A program made the translations under genes and the position numbers. The notes under the pieces were generated by a model, which had not been told where the DNA came from, did not search any database, and saw nothing but the letters and a program-made list of their open reading frames with translations. A stretch of DNA of 64,000 bases from Desulfosporosinus sp. HMP52 (lineage in GTDB: Bacteria > Bacillota > Desulfitobacteriia > Desulfitobacteriales > Desulfitobacteriaceae), in the NCBI RefSeq assembly GCF_000765145.1, contig NZ_JMGA01000024.1:90875-154874 (forward strand), read 5' to 3'. Positions 1 to 7,401 of the stretch are shown here, piece after piece (position 1 is the first letter of the stretch; each line of letters begins with the position of its first letter).

Positions 1-1384
1 AGTTATACCCATTTCCGTTCATAGTATTTGTTCTTTTATTCACACTGGATGGTTGAGCACTTTGGCGCGGTTGAGTGTTATGCCGTTGCTGATCTTGATG
101 GAAATTTTTATTAGAATGCCATTGTTGGTCATTATTGCAGAAATATTGACTGTTTTGTCCTGGGGTAACAGTTGCAGGCGGTACAGCTGGAGCTGCTGGC
201 GCGGCTACTGTGGCACTCACGGCGTTACTCACAGTCTTCTCTGGTGCTGAGGCTGTTATCGAAAGTACATCCCCTTCGAATAGGGTTACTCCACTGTTCA
301 TAGTCACAGTGTATACACCTGTGGTATTAGATATTGCGGTGCCAATTTCCGTTCCACTTCTCTTAACGCTTACCGTTGCACCTGCTTCAGCAGTTCCCAT
401 AATCATGGTGTACCCAGCTCTGACCGTTCCCCTTACTGTCGGTTGTGTTGTTTGTTCTTGAATTAGTGCTGCAGATACCGTGACACTCACGGCGTTACTC
501 TCAGTCTTGCCGAGCGTTATAGCTGTTATCGAAAGCGCGTCACCTTCGACTAGGGTTACTCCACTATTCCAAGTCACAGTGTAGGCACCTGTAGTTCCAT
601 CAGCTGTCGCTGCACCAATTTCCGTTCCGCTTCTCTTGACGCTTACCGTTGCACCCGCTTCAGCAGTTCCTGAAATCGCGGTGTCCCCAGCTTTGACCGT
701 TCCTGTGACGGAGGGTTGCGCTGTTTGGTCTTGAACTACTGCTGCAGCTACTGTTACACTCACGGCGTTACTTTCGGTCTTGCCAGGTGCTGTGGCAGTT
801 AACGAAAGTACTTCAGCTTCGACCAGGGTTACTCCACTGTTCAAAGTCACCGTGTAGGCACCTGTAGTTCCATCAGCTGTCGCAGTGCCAATTTCCGTTC
901 CACTTCTCTTGACGCTTACCATTGCCCCAGCTTCAGTAGTTCCTGAAATCGCGGTGTCCCCAGCTCTGACCGTTCCTGTGACGGCGAGTTGCGCTGTTTG
1001 GCCTAGTGCTACAGATACCGTGATACTCGTGGCGTTACTCTCGGTCGCGCCGAGTGTGGCAGTTATAGAAAGTACTTCAGCTTCGACTAGGGTTACTCCA
1101 CTGTTCAAAGTCACCGTGTAGGCACCTGTCGTTCCATCAGCTGTCGCAGTGCCAATTTCCGTTCCACTTCTCTTGACGCTTACCGTTGCCCCAGCTTCAG
1201 CAGTTCCTGAAATCGCGGTGTCCCCAGCTCTGACCGTTCCTGTGACGGCGGGTTGCGCTGTTTGGGTTTGGACTATCGTTGTATCTACCGTTGCTGATGT
1301 AGCAGCATTAACTGCTACTACCGTTCCCATTATCAGCCCAAGTGACAATGTACTTACCATTAGCGTATTTTTTAAACTTTTCAT
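1..1384 (-). CDS. Secreted Ig-like repeat protein, C-terminus cut by window edge
   Basis: The minus-strand frame is open from an ATG at 1384 to the left edge, at least 461 codons, and continues outside the window. AGGAAGG lies just upstream of the start. The N-terminus is a signal peptide (MKSLKNTLMVSTLSLG, then small residues). Four tandem domains of about 88-91 residues follow, each with the pattern of a bacterial Ig-like fold (VTGTVRAGDTAISGTAEAG ... SGTEIGTATADG ... YTVTLNSGVTL). After them come an Ala/Pro-rich linker and an Asn/Gln-rich tail. The tail and signal peptide resemble those of the protein at 2743-3219, so the two are relatives that differ in the central module. Probably a surface or biofilm-matrix protein; ligand unknown. 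Confidence 0.8.
   Translation of the reverse strand, partial: MKSLKNTLMVSTLSLGLIMGTVVAVNAATSATVDTTIVQTQTAQPAVTGTVRAGDTAISGTAEAGATVSVKRSGTEIGTATADGTTGAYTVTLNSGVTLVEAEVLSITATLGATESNATSITVSVALGQTAQLAVTGTVRAGDTAISGTTEAGAMVSVKRSGTEIGTATADGTTGAYTVTLNSGVTLVEAEVLSLTATAPGKTESNAVSVTVAAAVVQDQTAQPSVTGTVKAGDTAISGTAEAGATVSVKRSGTEIGAATADGTTGAYTVTWNSGVTLVEGDALSITAITLGKTESNAVSVTVSAALIQEQTTQPTVRGTVRAGYTMIMGTAEAGATVSVKRSGTEIGTAISNTTGVYTVTMNSGVTLFEGDVLSITASAPEKTVSNAVSATVAAPAAPAVPPATVTPGQNSQYFCNNDQQWHSNKNFHQDQQRHNTQPRQSAQPSSVNKRTNTMNGNGYN
230..1270 (-). repeat. Four tandem Ig-domain coding repeats
   Basis: The same coding block recurs four times inside the secreted protein gene. Identical landmarks (the codons for E-I-G in each unit) lie at about 344, 617, 890 and 1154, giving periods of 273, 273 and 264 bp, all in frame. 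Near-identity at the DNA level between the two right-hand units points to recent duplication. Confidence 0.8.
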
Positions 1385-1617
1385 CAATATCATCCTTCCT
1401 CAAACTAATTACTAAAATCCATAAATCGACTACAATGCGCTTGCTTTTTTGATCTTGCTTCGTTCTTCTTTTTCAATGACCACCCCCTGTCTTCAGTAAG
1501 TTATTCGCAACAGTGTCTTCTATTTTAAGGGTAGCTTTTAAAAAATAATAAGTAAAAGTATGTATTATTTTCCCAATTCGTAATTTACAAATTTTCAGCG
1601 CAAGAAAAACTTCTATT

Positions 1618-1700
1618 AAATGAAGGGGAGCAGTATTTCTACCCGAACCCCTCCATCCCTTCGATTCGTAGCGGATATCTTCCCCCCGTGTTGCTCATAT
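1618..1700 (-). pseudogene. Fragment of a histidine kinase C-terminus
   Basis: Translated on the minus strand, this short stretch reads as the last part of an HATPase domain (EQHGGKISATN, then GVRVEILLP). It closely matches the C-terminus of the intact kinase encoded at 10022-11197. No upstream kinase sequence is present. It is a decayed partial copy; the boundaries are approximate. Confidence 0.6.
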
Positions 1701-1701
1701 T

Positions 1702-1926
1702 CACTCTTTAAAAAACTCGCCGGGCACCAATATAAACGGCTTTCCAGTACGGTCCAATCACATAGACCGTAACCCCTTTAGACGACGAAGCATTGATGAA
1801 TTGCCCATCGCCGAGATAAATACCGTCATGACTTACTACACCGTCACCAGTAAACGCAGGGACTCAGGTTGACAACGAAAGTGAAAAAATTAATAATAAG
1901 AGCACAAAGATAATTCTGTTTTTCAT
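1702..1926 (-). pseudogene. Internally deleted NlpC/P60 hydrolase remnant
   Basis: A start with signal peptide (MKNRIIFVLLLLIFSLSLS) begins at 1926 and runs into a stop after about 20 codons. It is followed directly by the C-terminal piece of an NlpC/P60 domain, with the segment SHDGIYLGDGQFINASS and the ending YIGARRV. The whole catalytic-Cys half is missing. This looks like a deletion derivative of a secreted cell-wall hydrolase. Confidence 0.6.
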
Positions 1927-2047
1927 TCTTCTGTTCCATCCTTTCAAGATTAGCATCTCACAGGTAACGGAATCTTTGAAAGAAACTGGTATAACTAATT
2001 AATTGCATTTCCGGTTTATAGTATTGAAATGATTTCTGGTGCCGCTG

Positions 2048-2302
2048 TTACTGCAGCAACTCTTTTTTCCGCTTTTGATATTCTTTCAAATCAATCTCAC
2101 CACAGGCATAACGTCCAAGTAAAACATCTAAGGCCTTATCTTGTTCGACAATCCGACGCGTAAGAACCCGAGAACCTATCCACCGAACTAAATTAATAAT
2201 TAAGGCAATCAATACTATCCAAAAAAGTAATTGGATTGCCATCCTTAGTATCCCCATCCCCCAAAATCCGTCGCTAAAAAATGAACCCCAACCGCCAAGC
2301 AT
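2048..2302 (-). CDS. SHOCT-domain mini membrane protein
   Basis: 84 residues. A Gly/Trp-rich N-terminus is followed by one membrane helix (IQLLFWIVLIALIINLV) and a C-terminal SHOCT motif (LLGRYACGEIDLKEYQKRKKEL). SHOCT is a short helical oligomerisation domain often attached to membrane or phage proteins; its role here is unknown. Three paralogues lie in the window (3385-3645, 42664-42954, 43028-43222). The start has GGAGGAG-type spacing upstream. The promoter carries the TTAAC-type 11-bp box described at 2383-2437, so expression is probably under TCS-1 (inference). Confidence 0.8.
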   Translation of the reverse strand: MLGGWGSFFSDGFWGMGILRMAIQLLFWIVLIALIINLVRWIGSRVLTRRIVEQDKALDVLLGRYACGEIDLKEYQKRKKELLQ

Positions 2303-2382
2303 AATTCACTCCTCCTTTCCGTGAACTTTCCATTAAAACAGCCACAATAAGCAAGCGGGAAAATTTCAACGTTGTTAAGCTA

Positions 2383-2437
2383 AGTATAGAGGTTTCATTT
2401 TACGCCCACGTCACATTTTCTTAACATTTTTGTTAAC
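2383..2437 (-). promoter_or_regulatory. TTAAC-type 11-bp box plus -10 element
   Basis: Read on the minus strand, GTTAAC, GTTAAG and GTGACG recur at about 11-bp intervals. A TATACT hexamer (2383-2388) follows. Its right end lies 26 bp from the first base of the last repeat (2414). The same geometry occurs at 3676, 7239 and 9878, and with a slight shift at 4453. It resembles the binding sites of PhoP/OmpR-family regulators. Confidence 0.6.
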
Positions 2438-2560
2438 GTAGCCTGCTGGACTGTCAAAACTGCAACTTGATAGATTAACTGAATACAGCCGTCAGTTGCA
2501 TTAGAATCTCTTTAAAGGGTTTGTTTAATGTGAGTGTAGCTCGGGTTATATTAATCAATT

Positions 2561-2660
2561 CCGAGACACCCACTTCTTTAAGTGGGTGTTCCGATTTCTT
2601 CTTCGGTGGGGGTAGAATCCCCTACCGAAGCCCCGGTGTTCAGCTTTAGCTGAACGAGTT
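2561..2660 (+). other. Three-hairpin structured element, guide-RNA/IS200-like end
   Basis: Three consecutive perfect or near-perfect hairpins: 2566-2589 (10-bp stem, CTTT loop), 2601-2630 (7-bp outer stem plus a GGGG/CCCC inner stem) and 2638-2655 (8-bp stem). The order and the GTTCAGC-type last hairpin remind me of the 3' end of the omega-RNA/right end found next to tnpB or iscB in IS200/IS605 elements. No transposase gene is present, so it would be a solo remnant. Identification is from memory only. Confidence 0.4.
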
Positions 2661-2742
2661 CACTAGCTGACCAGTTAAACCCCTAAAGGAACAGGGCAGG
2701 CGCCTATTGCAAACCGCCTGCCCTGCTCTAACCTCATTTCCC

Positions 2743-3219
2743 TTACCAACCCATGTTACCAGACCAGTTACCGTACATTCGGTCATTACCCCAACAATTT
2801 CCGTTGTATCCGTTGTATCCGTTGTTATAATTTTGCGTCGGTTGCTTGGGAGCAGTTTGTTGTATACTGCTCTGCCGTGTTTGGTTGTTTTGATTACCAC
2901 TTTGTTGAGTCGCTTGGTTAGTACTAGGAGGAGCGACAGGTGTAGCAACTGGAGTAGCTACCGGAGTTGTTACCGGAGTAGCAGCCGGAGCAGCAACTGG
3001 AGTAGCTGCTGGAGTTGCTGCTGGAGTTGTTACCGGAGCAGCAGTTGGGGTAGAGGTGGTATTCATATTCATGACCATCGGATTAGGATCGTTTGCAATC
3101 CAGTCGGCTATTTGTTGCTGATAGTTTGTGGAAGTGGCAGCACCGGCTACCCCGACTGCACCAACTATTAAACCAAGTGATAAGGCACTTACCAAGAATG
3201 TGTTTTTAACATTTTTCAT
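2743..3219 (-). CDS. Secreted Thr/Pro/Ala-repeat protein
   Basis: 158 residues from the ATG at 3219, which has GAAAGGAT upstream. Signal peptide (KNTFLVSALSLGLIVGAVGVAGA), then about 25 residues, then a low-complexity block of VTTPAATP/VATP-type repeats. The tail is rich in Asn, Gln and Gly and ends in aromatic-Gly motifs (YGNWSGNMGW). No enzyme domain. It shares its ends with the Ig-repeat protein at 1-1384, with Thr/Pro repeats in place of the Ig modules. Likely an extended extracellular or wall-associated protein. Confidence 0.75.
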   Translation of the reverse strand: MKNVKNTFLVSALSLGLIVGAVGVAGAATSTNYQQQIADWIANDPNPMVMNMNTTSTPTAAPVTTPAATPAATPVAAPAATPVTTPVATPVATPVAPPSTNQATQQSGNQNNQTRQSSIQQTAPKQPTQNYNNGYNGYNGNCWGNDRMYGNWSGNMGW

Positions 3220-3384
3220 CAATAATCATCCTTTCTTTTTAAACCTTTTATTACTAATGTTTTAATTCGGATCATCGCTTAACTTGCAAACTTATGTTAA
3301 CCACTTTCTTCTTTCTGCTGACCACCCCATGTTTTCATCCAGTTATTCGTTAAGAGAGAATATTTTTTGAGGGGTAGGTCAAAG

Positions 3385-3645
3385 TCACCGTAGCAATTCT
3401 TTTTTTCGCTTTTGATATTCTTCCAAATCAATCTCACTACGGGCATAACGTTCATTCAAAACATTCAAAGCCTGATCTTGTCCAATAAACCCTCGTGTAT
3501 GAACCCGAGAACCTATCCTCCGAAATAAGTATATAATTAATGCTATTAATACTATCCAAAAAAGCAATTGGATTCCCATCCCAAGTATCCCCATTCCCCA
3601 AAATCCGCCGCCATAATATGAGCCACAGCCCCAGCCGCCAAACAT
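3385..3645 (-). CDS. SHOCT-domain mini membrane protein
   Basis: 86 residues, starting with ATG at 3645 behind AAAGGAGGAG. Gly/Trp/Tyr-rich N-terminus, one membrane helix (LLFWIVLIALIIYLF), then SHOCT (LNERYARSEIDLEEYQKRKKEL). About two thirds identical to the protein at 2048-2302, so the pair is a recent duplication around the secreted protein gene. Its promoter has the TTAAC-type box at 3676-3729. Confidence 0.8.
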   Translation of the reverse strand: MFGGWGCGSYYGGGFWGMGILGMGIQLLFWIVLIALIIYLFRRIGSRVHTRGFIGQDQALNVLNERYARSEIDLEEYQKRKKELLR

Positions 3646-3675
3646 AAATCACTCCTCCTTTCATATCTTGAATTT

Positions 3676-3729
3676 AGTTTACCCCTCATCTATCCCAACA
3701 AAGTTACAGTTTCTTTACATTTTTGTTAA
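3676..3729 (-). promoter_or_regulatory. TTAAC-type 11-bp box plus -10 element
   Basis: Minus-strand direct repeats TTAACA, GTAAAG and GTAACT with an 11-bp period (3703-3729). A TAAACT hexamer at 3676-3681 ends exactly 26 bp from the last repeat, the spacing seen at 2383. It drives the SHOCT gene at 3385-3645. Confidence 0.55.
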
Positions 3730-3827
3730 AATCTAAACTTTAACCAACACTTGTTTTATGAAGTAACATCCCATGATTCGAACAACGAATTCCAGCCATC
3801 GTTACGAGGACTATTATACCTTCAGTA

Positions 3828-3983
3828 TTAATTCTGAGTGTTAGGATCACTAGCTAGAATTTCCTCAATTTCGTCATCAACATCCATGAGTTTGATCAAT
3901 AGCTTCACTCGATTCTTGCTCTCTTTCTCTAAGGTCATTATGACCCTATCTCTTTCTTCACGTAAACTTTCTAACCGTTTCAT
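3828..3983 (-). CDS. 51-residue charged coiled-coil-like protein
   Basis: Small gene with ATG at 3983 preceded by GGAGGT at good spacing. The product is highly charged and helical (MKRLESLREERDRVIMTLEK ... VDDEIEEILASD), with a heptad-like pattern and no membrane segment. It lies 39 bp downstream of the gene at 4023-4223 on the same strand and is probably cotranscribed. I do not recognise a family. Confidence 0.6.
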   Translation of the reverse strand: MKRLESLREERDRVIMTLEKESKNRVKLLIKLMDVDDEIEEILASDPNTQN

Positions 3984-4022
3984 GGTTTAATACCTCCTTA
4001 ATTGTGACGTATATTTTCAGAC

Positions 4023-4223
4023 TTATGCAGCCTCCAATTCATTTTCAAGAAAGACAAGCATTGTTCGAGGCTGGCTATCATTCCTCTGAAATTCAACGAA
4101 ATAAAGTATGGATACATCATCACTGCCTAATTCGATTTTTTTAACAACACCGGCAAGTCCATTGAAATCTTCGTTTCCCTGATCGTTAACTTTTACGACA
4201 TCACCGATTTTGTAAATTGACAT
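4023..4223 (-). CDS. Small KOW/SH3-like protein
   Basis: 66 residues. The sequence YKIGDVVKVNDQGNEDFNGLAGVVKKIE followed by a beta-rich LYFVEFQ segment has the look of a KOW/SH3-like barrel (G-D-V-V-K-V ... G-x-V-x-x-I). Such domains bind nucleic acid or protein partners. ATG at 4223 has GGAAG upstream. First gene of a two-gene unit with 3828-3983. Function unknown. Confidence 0.65.
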   Translation of the reverse strand: MSIYKIGDVVKVNDQGNEDFNGLAGVVKKIELGSDDVSILYFVEFQRNDSQPRTMLVFLENELEAA

Positions 4224-4452
4224 GTTATCACTGCTTCCTTTCTTTCTATTATCGCAACCCTGAGTTATAAATAGATTCCGTTCACTAAGTCATTCGTTAG
4301 AGTTTGATTTGTTTCGAGGGTAGGACATTATGATTTTAGCTTCTGTCATAAGGAAAATCGGCCCTGTAATAGTCTATCTTGGTTTAACCGAAAACTATTC
4401 TTCGTACAGAAATTGTTCTCAAAAGCTAAAATTATGATTAGCAGTTAATTAA
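4224..4452. other. Long leader between box promoter and small gene
   Basis: No convincing gene. It contains an imperfect inverted repeat around GATTTTAGCTT (about 4331-4345) and its complement near 4423-4437, which could close a large RNA loop in the leader of the gene at 4023-4223. Only a 19-codon ORF is visible here and I do not call it. Confidence 0.3.
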
Positions 4453-4515
4453 ACTATAACTATTTTATAAGAGAAGTTTCACAGCAAAGTTACAGGTTTT
4501 TAAACTATTTGTTAT
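4453..4515 (-). promoter_or_regulatory. TTAAC-type box, probable promoter of 4023-4223 unit
   Basis: Minus-strand repeats GTTTAAA, GTAACTT and GTGAAAC with 11-12-bp period (4475-4510). A TATAGT hexamer (4453-4458) lies about two bp off the spacing at the other four sites. The nearest downstream gene starts 230 bp away, so the assignment is weaker than for the others. Confidence 0.4.
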
Positions 4516-4628
4516 TTTGAATTGTCCAGCGATTAAAAGCTTCTCTGGAGTGGGAAGCCAACCTATGGACTTAGCCACCAAAGTTTACAAATTGACACAG
4601 GGTTTGACCGTAAAATCAGAAAACAATA

Positions 4629-4677
4629 AAAAGTGCCCCGGCCTACCATAGCGTTGCGCCTGGTAATAACACGGGGC
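4629..4677 (-). terminator. Second hairpin downstream of feo operon
   Basis: Minus-strand stem CCCCG/CGGGG enclosing an inner TACCA/TGGTA hairpin, followed by ACTTTTTATT. It lies just past the first terminator of the feo operon, so it is either a back-up terminator or the end of a short RNA. Confidence 0.5.
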
Positions 4678-4704
4678 TATCAGGACGAATAGGTACCACG
4701 TTTT

Positions 4705-4744
4705 GTGAAAAAACCGGGTTGCCCTAAATCAGGGAACCCGGGTT
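4705..4744 (-). terminator. Terminator of feo operon
   Basis: On the minus strand a GC-rich hairpin (AACCCGGGTT...CAACCCGGTT, with CCCT/AGGG inner pairs) is followed by TTTTTT. It begins a few bases after the feoA stop. Confidence 0.75.
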
Positions 4745-4749
4745 GGTAT

Positions 4750-4986
4750 CTATATGTTAACAGAAATAACCGATGCGATCTCTCGATCAACTGCAACTTG
4801 TGTATAGCCAACTTGAAAAACGTAAGATGGAAATTTTTGAATAAGCTTAATCCGTGTTCCAGGTAGAATTCCCATAGACATGAGTTTCCTTAAAATACTC
4901 CCATTATCCGTTACCAGTTCAGCGACAACTCCCTTTTGCTGGATTTTCATATCGCTTAATGATATAAGATGAGTAGATTTATTCAC
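4750..4986 (-). CDS. feoA: FeoA, SH3-like partner of ferrous iron transporter
   Basis: 78 residues, typical FeoA length, with the family pattern: GVVAELV near 18-24, then LRKLMSMGILPGTRIKLIQK, a VGYTQVAVDREIA strand, and a terminal VISV. FeoA is a small cytosolic SH3-like protein thought to modulate FeoB. The start is GTG at 4986 with GAGGGAG upstream, overlapping the previous stop by 8 bp. Last gene of a four-gene operon (FeoB G domain, FeoB membrane part, Zn-ribbon protein, FeoA). Confidence 0.92.
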   Translation of the reverse strand: MNKSTHLISLSDMKIQQKGVVAELVTDNGSILRKLMSMGILPGTRIKLIQKFPSYVFQVGYTQVAVDREIASVISVNI

Positions 4987-5161
4987 GATTCTCCCTCCGT
5001 TTCTTCTTAAGCCAAGAAATTAACTTTGGTTCCTTGGGAATCTCAAAACCACAGTTTGGACATTTTACTTTTCCACAGGATTTATGCAGGGGGCATCCCT
5101 GACAACCCACTTGGCTATCCAACTCTGAAAATTCATAACCGCAAAAGCTACAAGTTATCAT
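4979..5161 (-). CDS. Small cysteine-rich zinc-ribbon Feo accessory protein
   Basis: 60 residues with eight Cys in CxxC-like pairs (CSFC, CQGCPLHKSC, CPNC) and a basic C-terminus (KKKRRENRE). The pattern fits a double zinc ribbon or Fe-S binding mini-protein of the kind often found in Clostridia feo operons, in the place where other bacteria have FeoC. Translationally coupled: its ATG overlaps the feoB stop (ATGA), and its end overlaps feoA. The role, perhaps iron sensing or FeoB assembly, is inference. Confidence 0.75.
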   Translation of the reverse strand: MITCSFCGYEFSELDSQVGCQGCPLHKSCGKVKCPNCGFEIPKEPKLISWLKKKRRENRE

Positions 5162-6609
5162 GGTAGTACCTTAAAGGTAATGAGTACCCAGTTTAAGGCC
5201 CAACCTGCTATAAAAGCGAAGGGGAAGATAAAACCGGCAATGGCTAATGCGGTTTTGACCCCTCTCTCTTTTAACATCATCGAAAATTGAGCTATACACG
5301 GGACAAACAACGTTAGTGTCGCAGCAGCTACGACCAATTGTCTGGGAGATAATAAGCCCGCTTCTTGTAAGTCATACAATCCTGCTGCTCCAAAGTCTCG
5401 TCTAAAGAAGCCAAAGAGGAATGCCTCTGCTGCCTTGTCTGGTAGACCAATGAAGTTTACGATTGGCTGCATCCAACTGATAACCACACCAAACAAGCCG
5501 GTAAGATTTCCGAACCAAATTAAAAGACTTGCTAAGATAAACAACGGAACAATCTCAACGAAATACCATTGCATTCTGGTATAGGTTTTAGTAAGCACAT
5601 TAGAAACCTTTGGTAAGCGTAAAGGCGGGACCTCCATGTAAAAGCTTGGCTTATCCCCTGGAAGGATTTTCGTCGTAAGAAATCCGATCAATAGGAAGAT
5701 GAACCCTATAAAGGCCAGCCATACACCTAATGCCCCCGGTGCGCCTGATAATAAGGCCAAGATGACACCCAGTTGCGCCGAGCACGGGATAGCTAGGGCT
5801 AATAACAGCGTAGCTATTACTCGCTCCCTCTTTGTCTCTAGAGTACGACTCACCATCGTTGCCATCGTATCACAGCCAAACCCTAAGGTCATGGGAATAA
5901 CAGCCCTGCCGTTTAAGCCAATTTTCTTAAAAACCCGATCAACTAACATCGCCAGTCTCGGCAGGTATCCACTATCTTCTATGATAGAGAACATTAGGAA
6001 AAATGTTCCGACAATCGGTAATATAATCGCAACGGCGTAACGAATACCAAGGGTTATAATACCATAATCATTCGCTAATAAATCTTGCAGCCAGGTCCAG
6101 GGAATATATGTTTGCACAACTCCATTAACCCACGGATTGATAAACACACCGAATATGTGCTCTTCTAGAAAATCGACAACAGTTCCCGCGCCAAACTCTC
6201 CCACAAATTTATAAAGGCCATAATAGAGTACTAATAATAGAATGGGTACACCCGTTAAAGGATTCATAGTGAGTCTACTTAAATAATCAGCAATCCGATT
6301 TTCTTTGCCTTGAACCTTTGTCATCGTTTCTTCAACAATTGTATCCACCTTTTTTTGCCTAGAAAGGGAGATGATGTAGTTAAGTGGTCGGTTATACTTT
6401 TGTTTCGTGCTTTCAATAATCCGAGAGATTTTTAAGTAATTGTTGGTCTCCTTTTCTTTAACCATTGCTATGATATCTTCATCCTCTTGCAATAAAAGCA
6501 AAGCAATAGCCCGTTTAGATAGAACATATTGATACTGGAGTCTATTGCTAATCTCACTTACTGCAGATTCAATCTGCCGATCATAAGTCACTTCAAGCTG
6601 CGTAGACAT
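5158..6609 (-). CDS. feoB: FeoB membrane permease half (split FeoB)
   Basis: 483 residues lacking the G domain. The soluble N-terminus (about 90 residues) corresponds to the helical GDI-like linker of FeoB. It is followed by the Gate/Core membrane domain: GVPILLLVLYYGLYKFVG, the conserved VGTFFLMFSIIEDSGYLPRL region, GLNGRAVIPMTLGFGCDTMA and a second Gate repeat ending in IPCSAQ/VPCIAQ motifs. It transports Fe(II) across the membrane. The ATG at 6609 has AAGGA at proper spacing; a GTG at 6615 is possible. It overlaps the GTPase gene by 17 bp, so the two halves are coupled. Confidence 0.9.
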   Translation of the reverse strand: MSTQLEVTYDRQIESAVSEISNRLQYQYVLSKRAIALLLLQEDEDIIAMVKEKETNNYLKISRIIESTKQKYNRPLNYIISLSRQKKVDTIVEETMTKVQGKENRIADYLSRLTMNPLTGVPILLLVLYYGLYKFVGEFGAGTVVDFLEEHIFGVFINPWVNGVVQTYIPWTWLQDLLANDYGIITLGIRYAVAIILPIVGTFFLMFSIIEDSGYLPRLAMLVDRVFKKIGLNGRAVIPMTLGFGCDTMATMVSRTLETKRERVIATLLLALAIPCSAQLGVILALLSGAPGALGVWLAFIGFIFLLIGFLTTKILPGDKPSFYMEVPPLRLPKVSNVLTKTYTRMQWYFVEIVPLFILASLLIWFGNLTGLFGVVISWMQPIVNFIGLPDKAAEAFLFGFFRRDFGAAGLYDLQEAGLLSPRQLVVAAATLTLFVPCIAQFSMMLKERGVKTALAIAGFIFPFAFIAGWALNWVLITFKVLP

Positions 6610-7189
6610 ACTCACCGATCCTTTCCTTCAATACCTCTATTCCCTTATTTAAAGCAGCGACAGTAGATAATACAGGAATCCCGAGCTCAGCTTCCAACTT
6701 CTTAAGATCAATTTTAAGTCCCAAGCTTTCTGCCTCATCCATAATGTTTAAAACCAAAATAACCGGTACATCTCCCTCAATCATTTGGAGGGTTAAGGGC
6801 AGCATTCTCTGGAGATTCTTCGCATCGACAACATGAACCACAGCCTTAGGACTCTCTCGAAGTAATAGGTCTCGGGTCACTTTCTCCTCCTCTGTAATAC
6901 ATAATAAGGAGTACATTCCTGGTGTATCGATAATCTCATATTCCTTGGTGCCGATTTTTCCTTTTCCACGGGATACTTCAACCGTGGTTCCGGGATAATT
7001 AGAAACGGTAACATAGGCTCCGGTCAGAATGTTGAACAAAACACTTTTCCCGACATTTGGACTCCCGACTAAGGCAATTTTTTCTAATCCTTGAGTCGCT
7101 TGATTCACTTCACCATGACAATTTCCTGTACCTAATAGAGTCGTTGATATCTTTTTATACCAAGGTTGTTTGGTATTGCAGCATTCCAT
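6593..7189 (-). CDS. feoB: FeoB GTPase half (split FeoB)
   Basis: 198 residues from the ATG at 7189, chosen because AAGGAGTGAGG precedes it; an upstream in-frame codon at 7225 lies inside the Fur box. G1 GSPNVGKS (about 42-49), G2 around YPGTT (66-70), G3 DTPG (88-91) and G4 NIMD are all present. A Cys/His-bearing N-terminal extension (MECCN ... NCHGE) is unusual and could bind metal. It is the cytosolic GTPase of ferrous iron uptake, here a separate polypeptide that ends where the membrane half starts. Confidence 0.9.
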   Translation of the reverse strand: MECCNTKQPWYKKISTTLLGTGNCHGEVNQATQGLEKIALVGSPNVGKSVLFNILTGAYVTVSNYPGTTVEVSRGKGKIGTKEYEIIDTPGMYSLLCITEEEKVTRDLLLRESPKAVVHVVDAKNLQRMLPLTLQMIEGDVPVILVLNIMDEAESLGLKIDLKKLEAELGIPVLSTVAALNKGIEVLKERIGEYVYAA

Positions 7190-7209
7190 TAGAACCTCAC
7201 TCCTTTTTT

Positions 7210-7224
7210 TGATAATGATTATCA
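7210..7224. promoter_or_regulatory. Perfect 7-1-7 Fur box
   Basis: TGATAAT-G-ATTATCA, a perfect 7-1-7 inverted repeat matching the Fur consensus of Bacillus-type Firmicutes. It lies 20-35 bp before the feo start codon, next to the SD sequence and downstream of the likely -10. Iron-bound Fur would block transcription there. Confidence 0.85.
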
Positions 7225-7238
7225 TTTATATTAAGTTA

Positions 7239-7292
7239 ATATTACCGAACTTATATTACAGAAATGTCACAGGTTTTTAACGTTTTTGTGAC
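7239..7292 (-). promoter_or_regulatory. TTAAC-type box of feo promoter
   Basis: Minus-strand repeats GTCACAAAAAC, GTTAAAAACCT and GTGACATTTCT run with an exact 11-bp period. A TAATAT hexamer at 7239-7244 sits at the same 26-bp spacing as at 2383 and 9878. With the Fur box this gives the feo operon two inputs: iron and a response regulator. Confidence 0.6.
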
Positions 7293-7303
7293 ATAAACCC
7301 TAA

Positions 7304-7334
7304 CAAAAAAAGAGCATCCTTTTACAGATACTCT
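7304..7334 (-). terminator. Terminator of TCS-1 kinase gene
   Basis: Minus-strand 8-bp stem (AGAGTATC/GGATGCTCT, one G-U pair) followed by TTTTTTTG. It lies 70 bp past the kinase stop. Confidence 0.7.
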
Positions 7335-7401
7335 GATAATAGAGTTGTTATTTTTGTCCATGTCAATCTTAACATTTTTGGTACCTAGTCTTTGTTGATT
7401 A

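Noticed and set aside
53..1415. Four plus-strand frames (65-88 codons) with repetitive hydrophobic products
   Set aside because: They are antisense shadows of the Ig-repeat gene; their repetition simply mirrors the minus-strand repeats, and they lack SD sequences.
2646..3171. Overlapping frames on both strands over the secreted protein gene, including a Ser/Arg-rich plus-strand product
   Set aside because: The low-complexity Thr/Pro repeat keeps other frames open; signal peptide and SD support only the minus-strand 2743-3219 frame.
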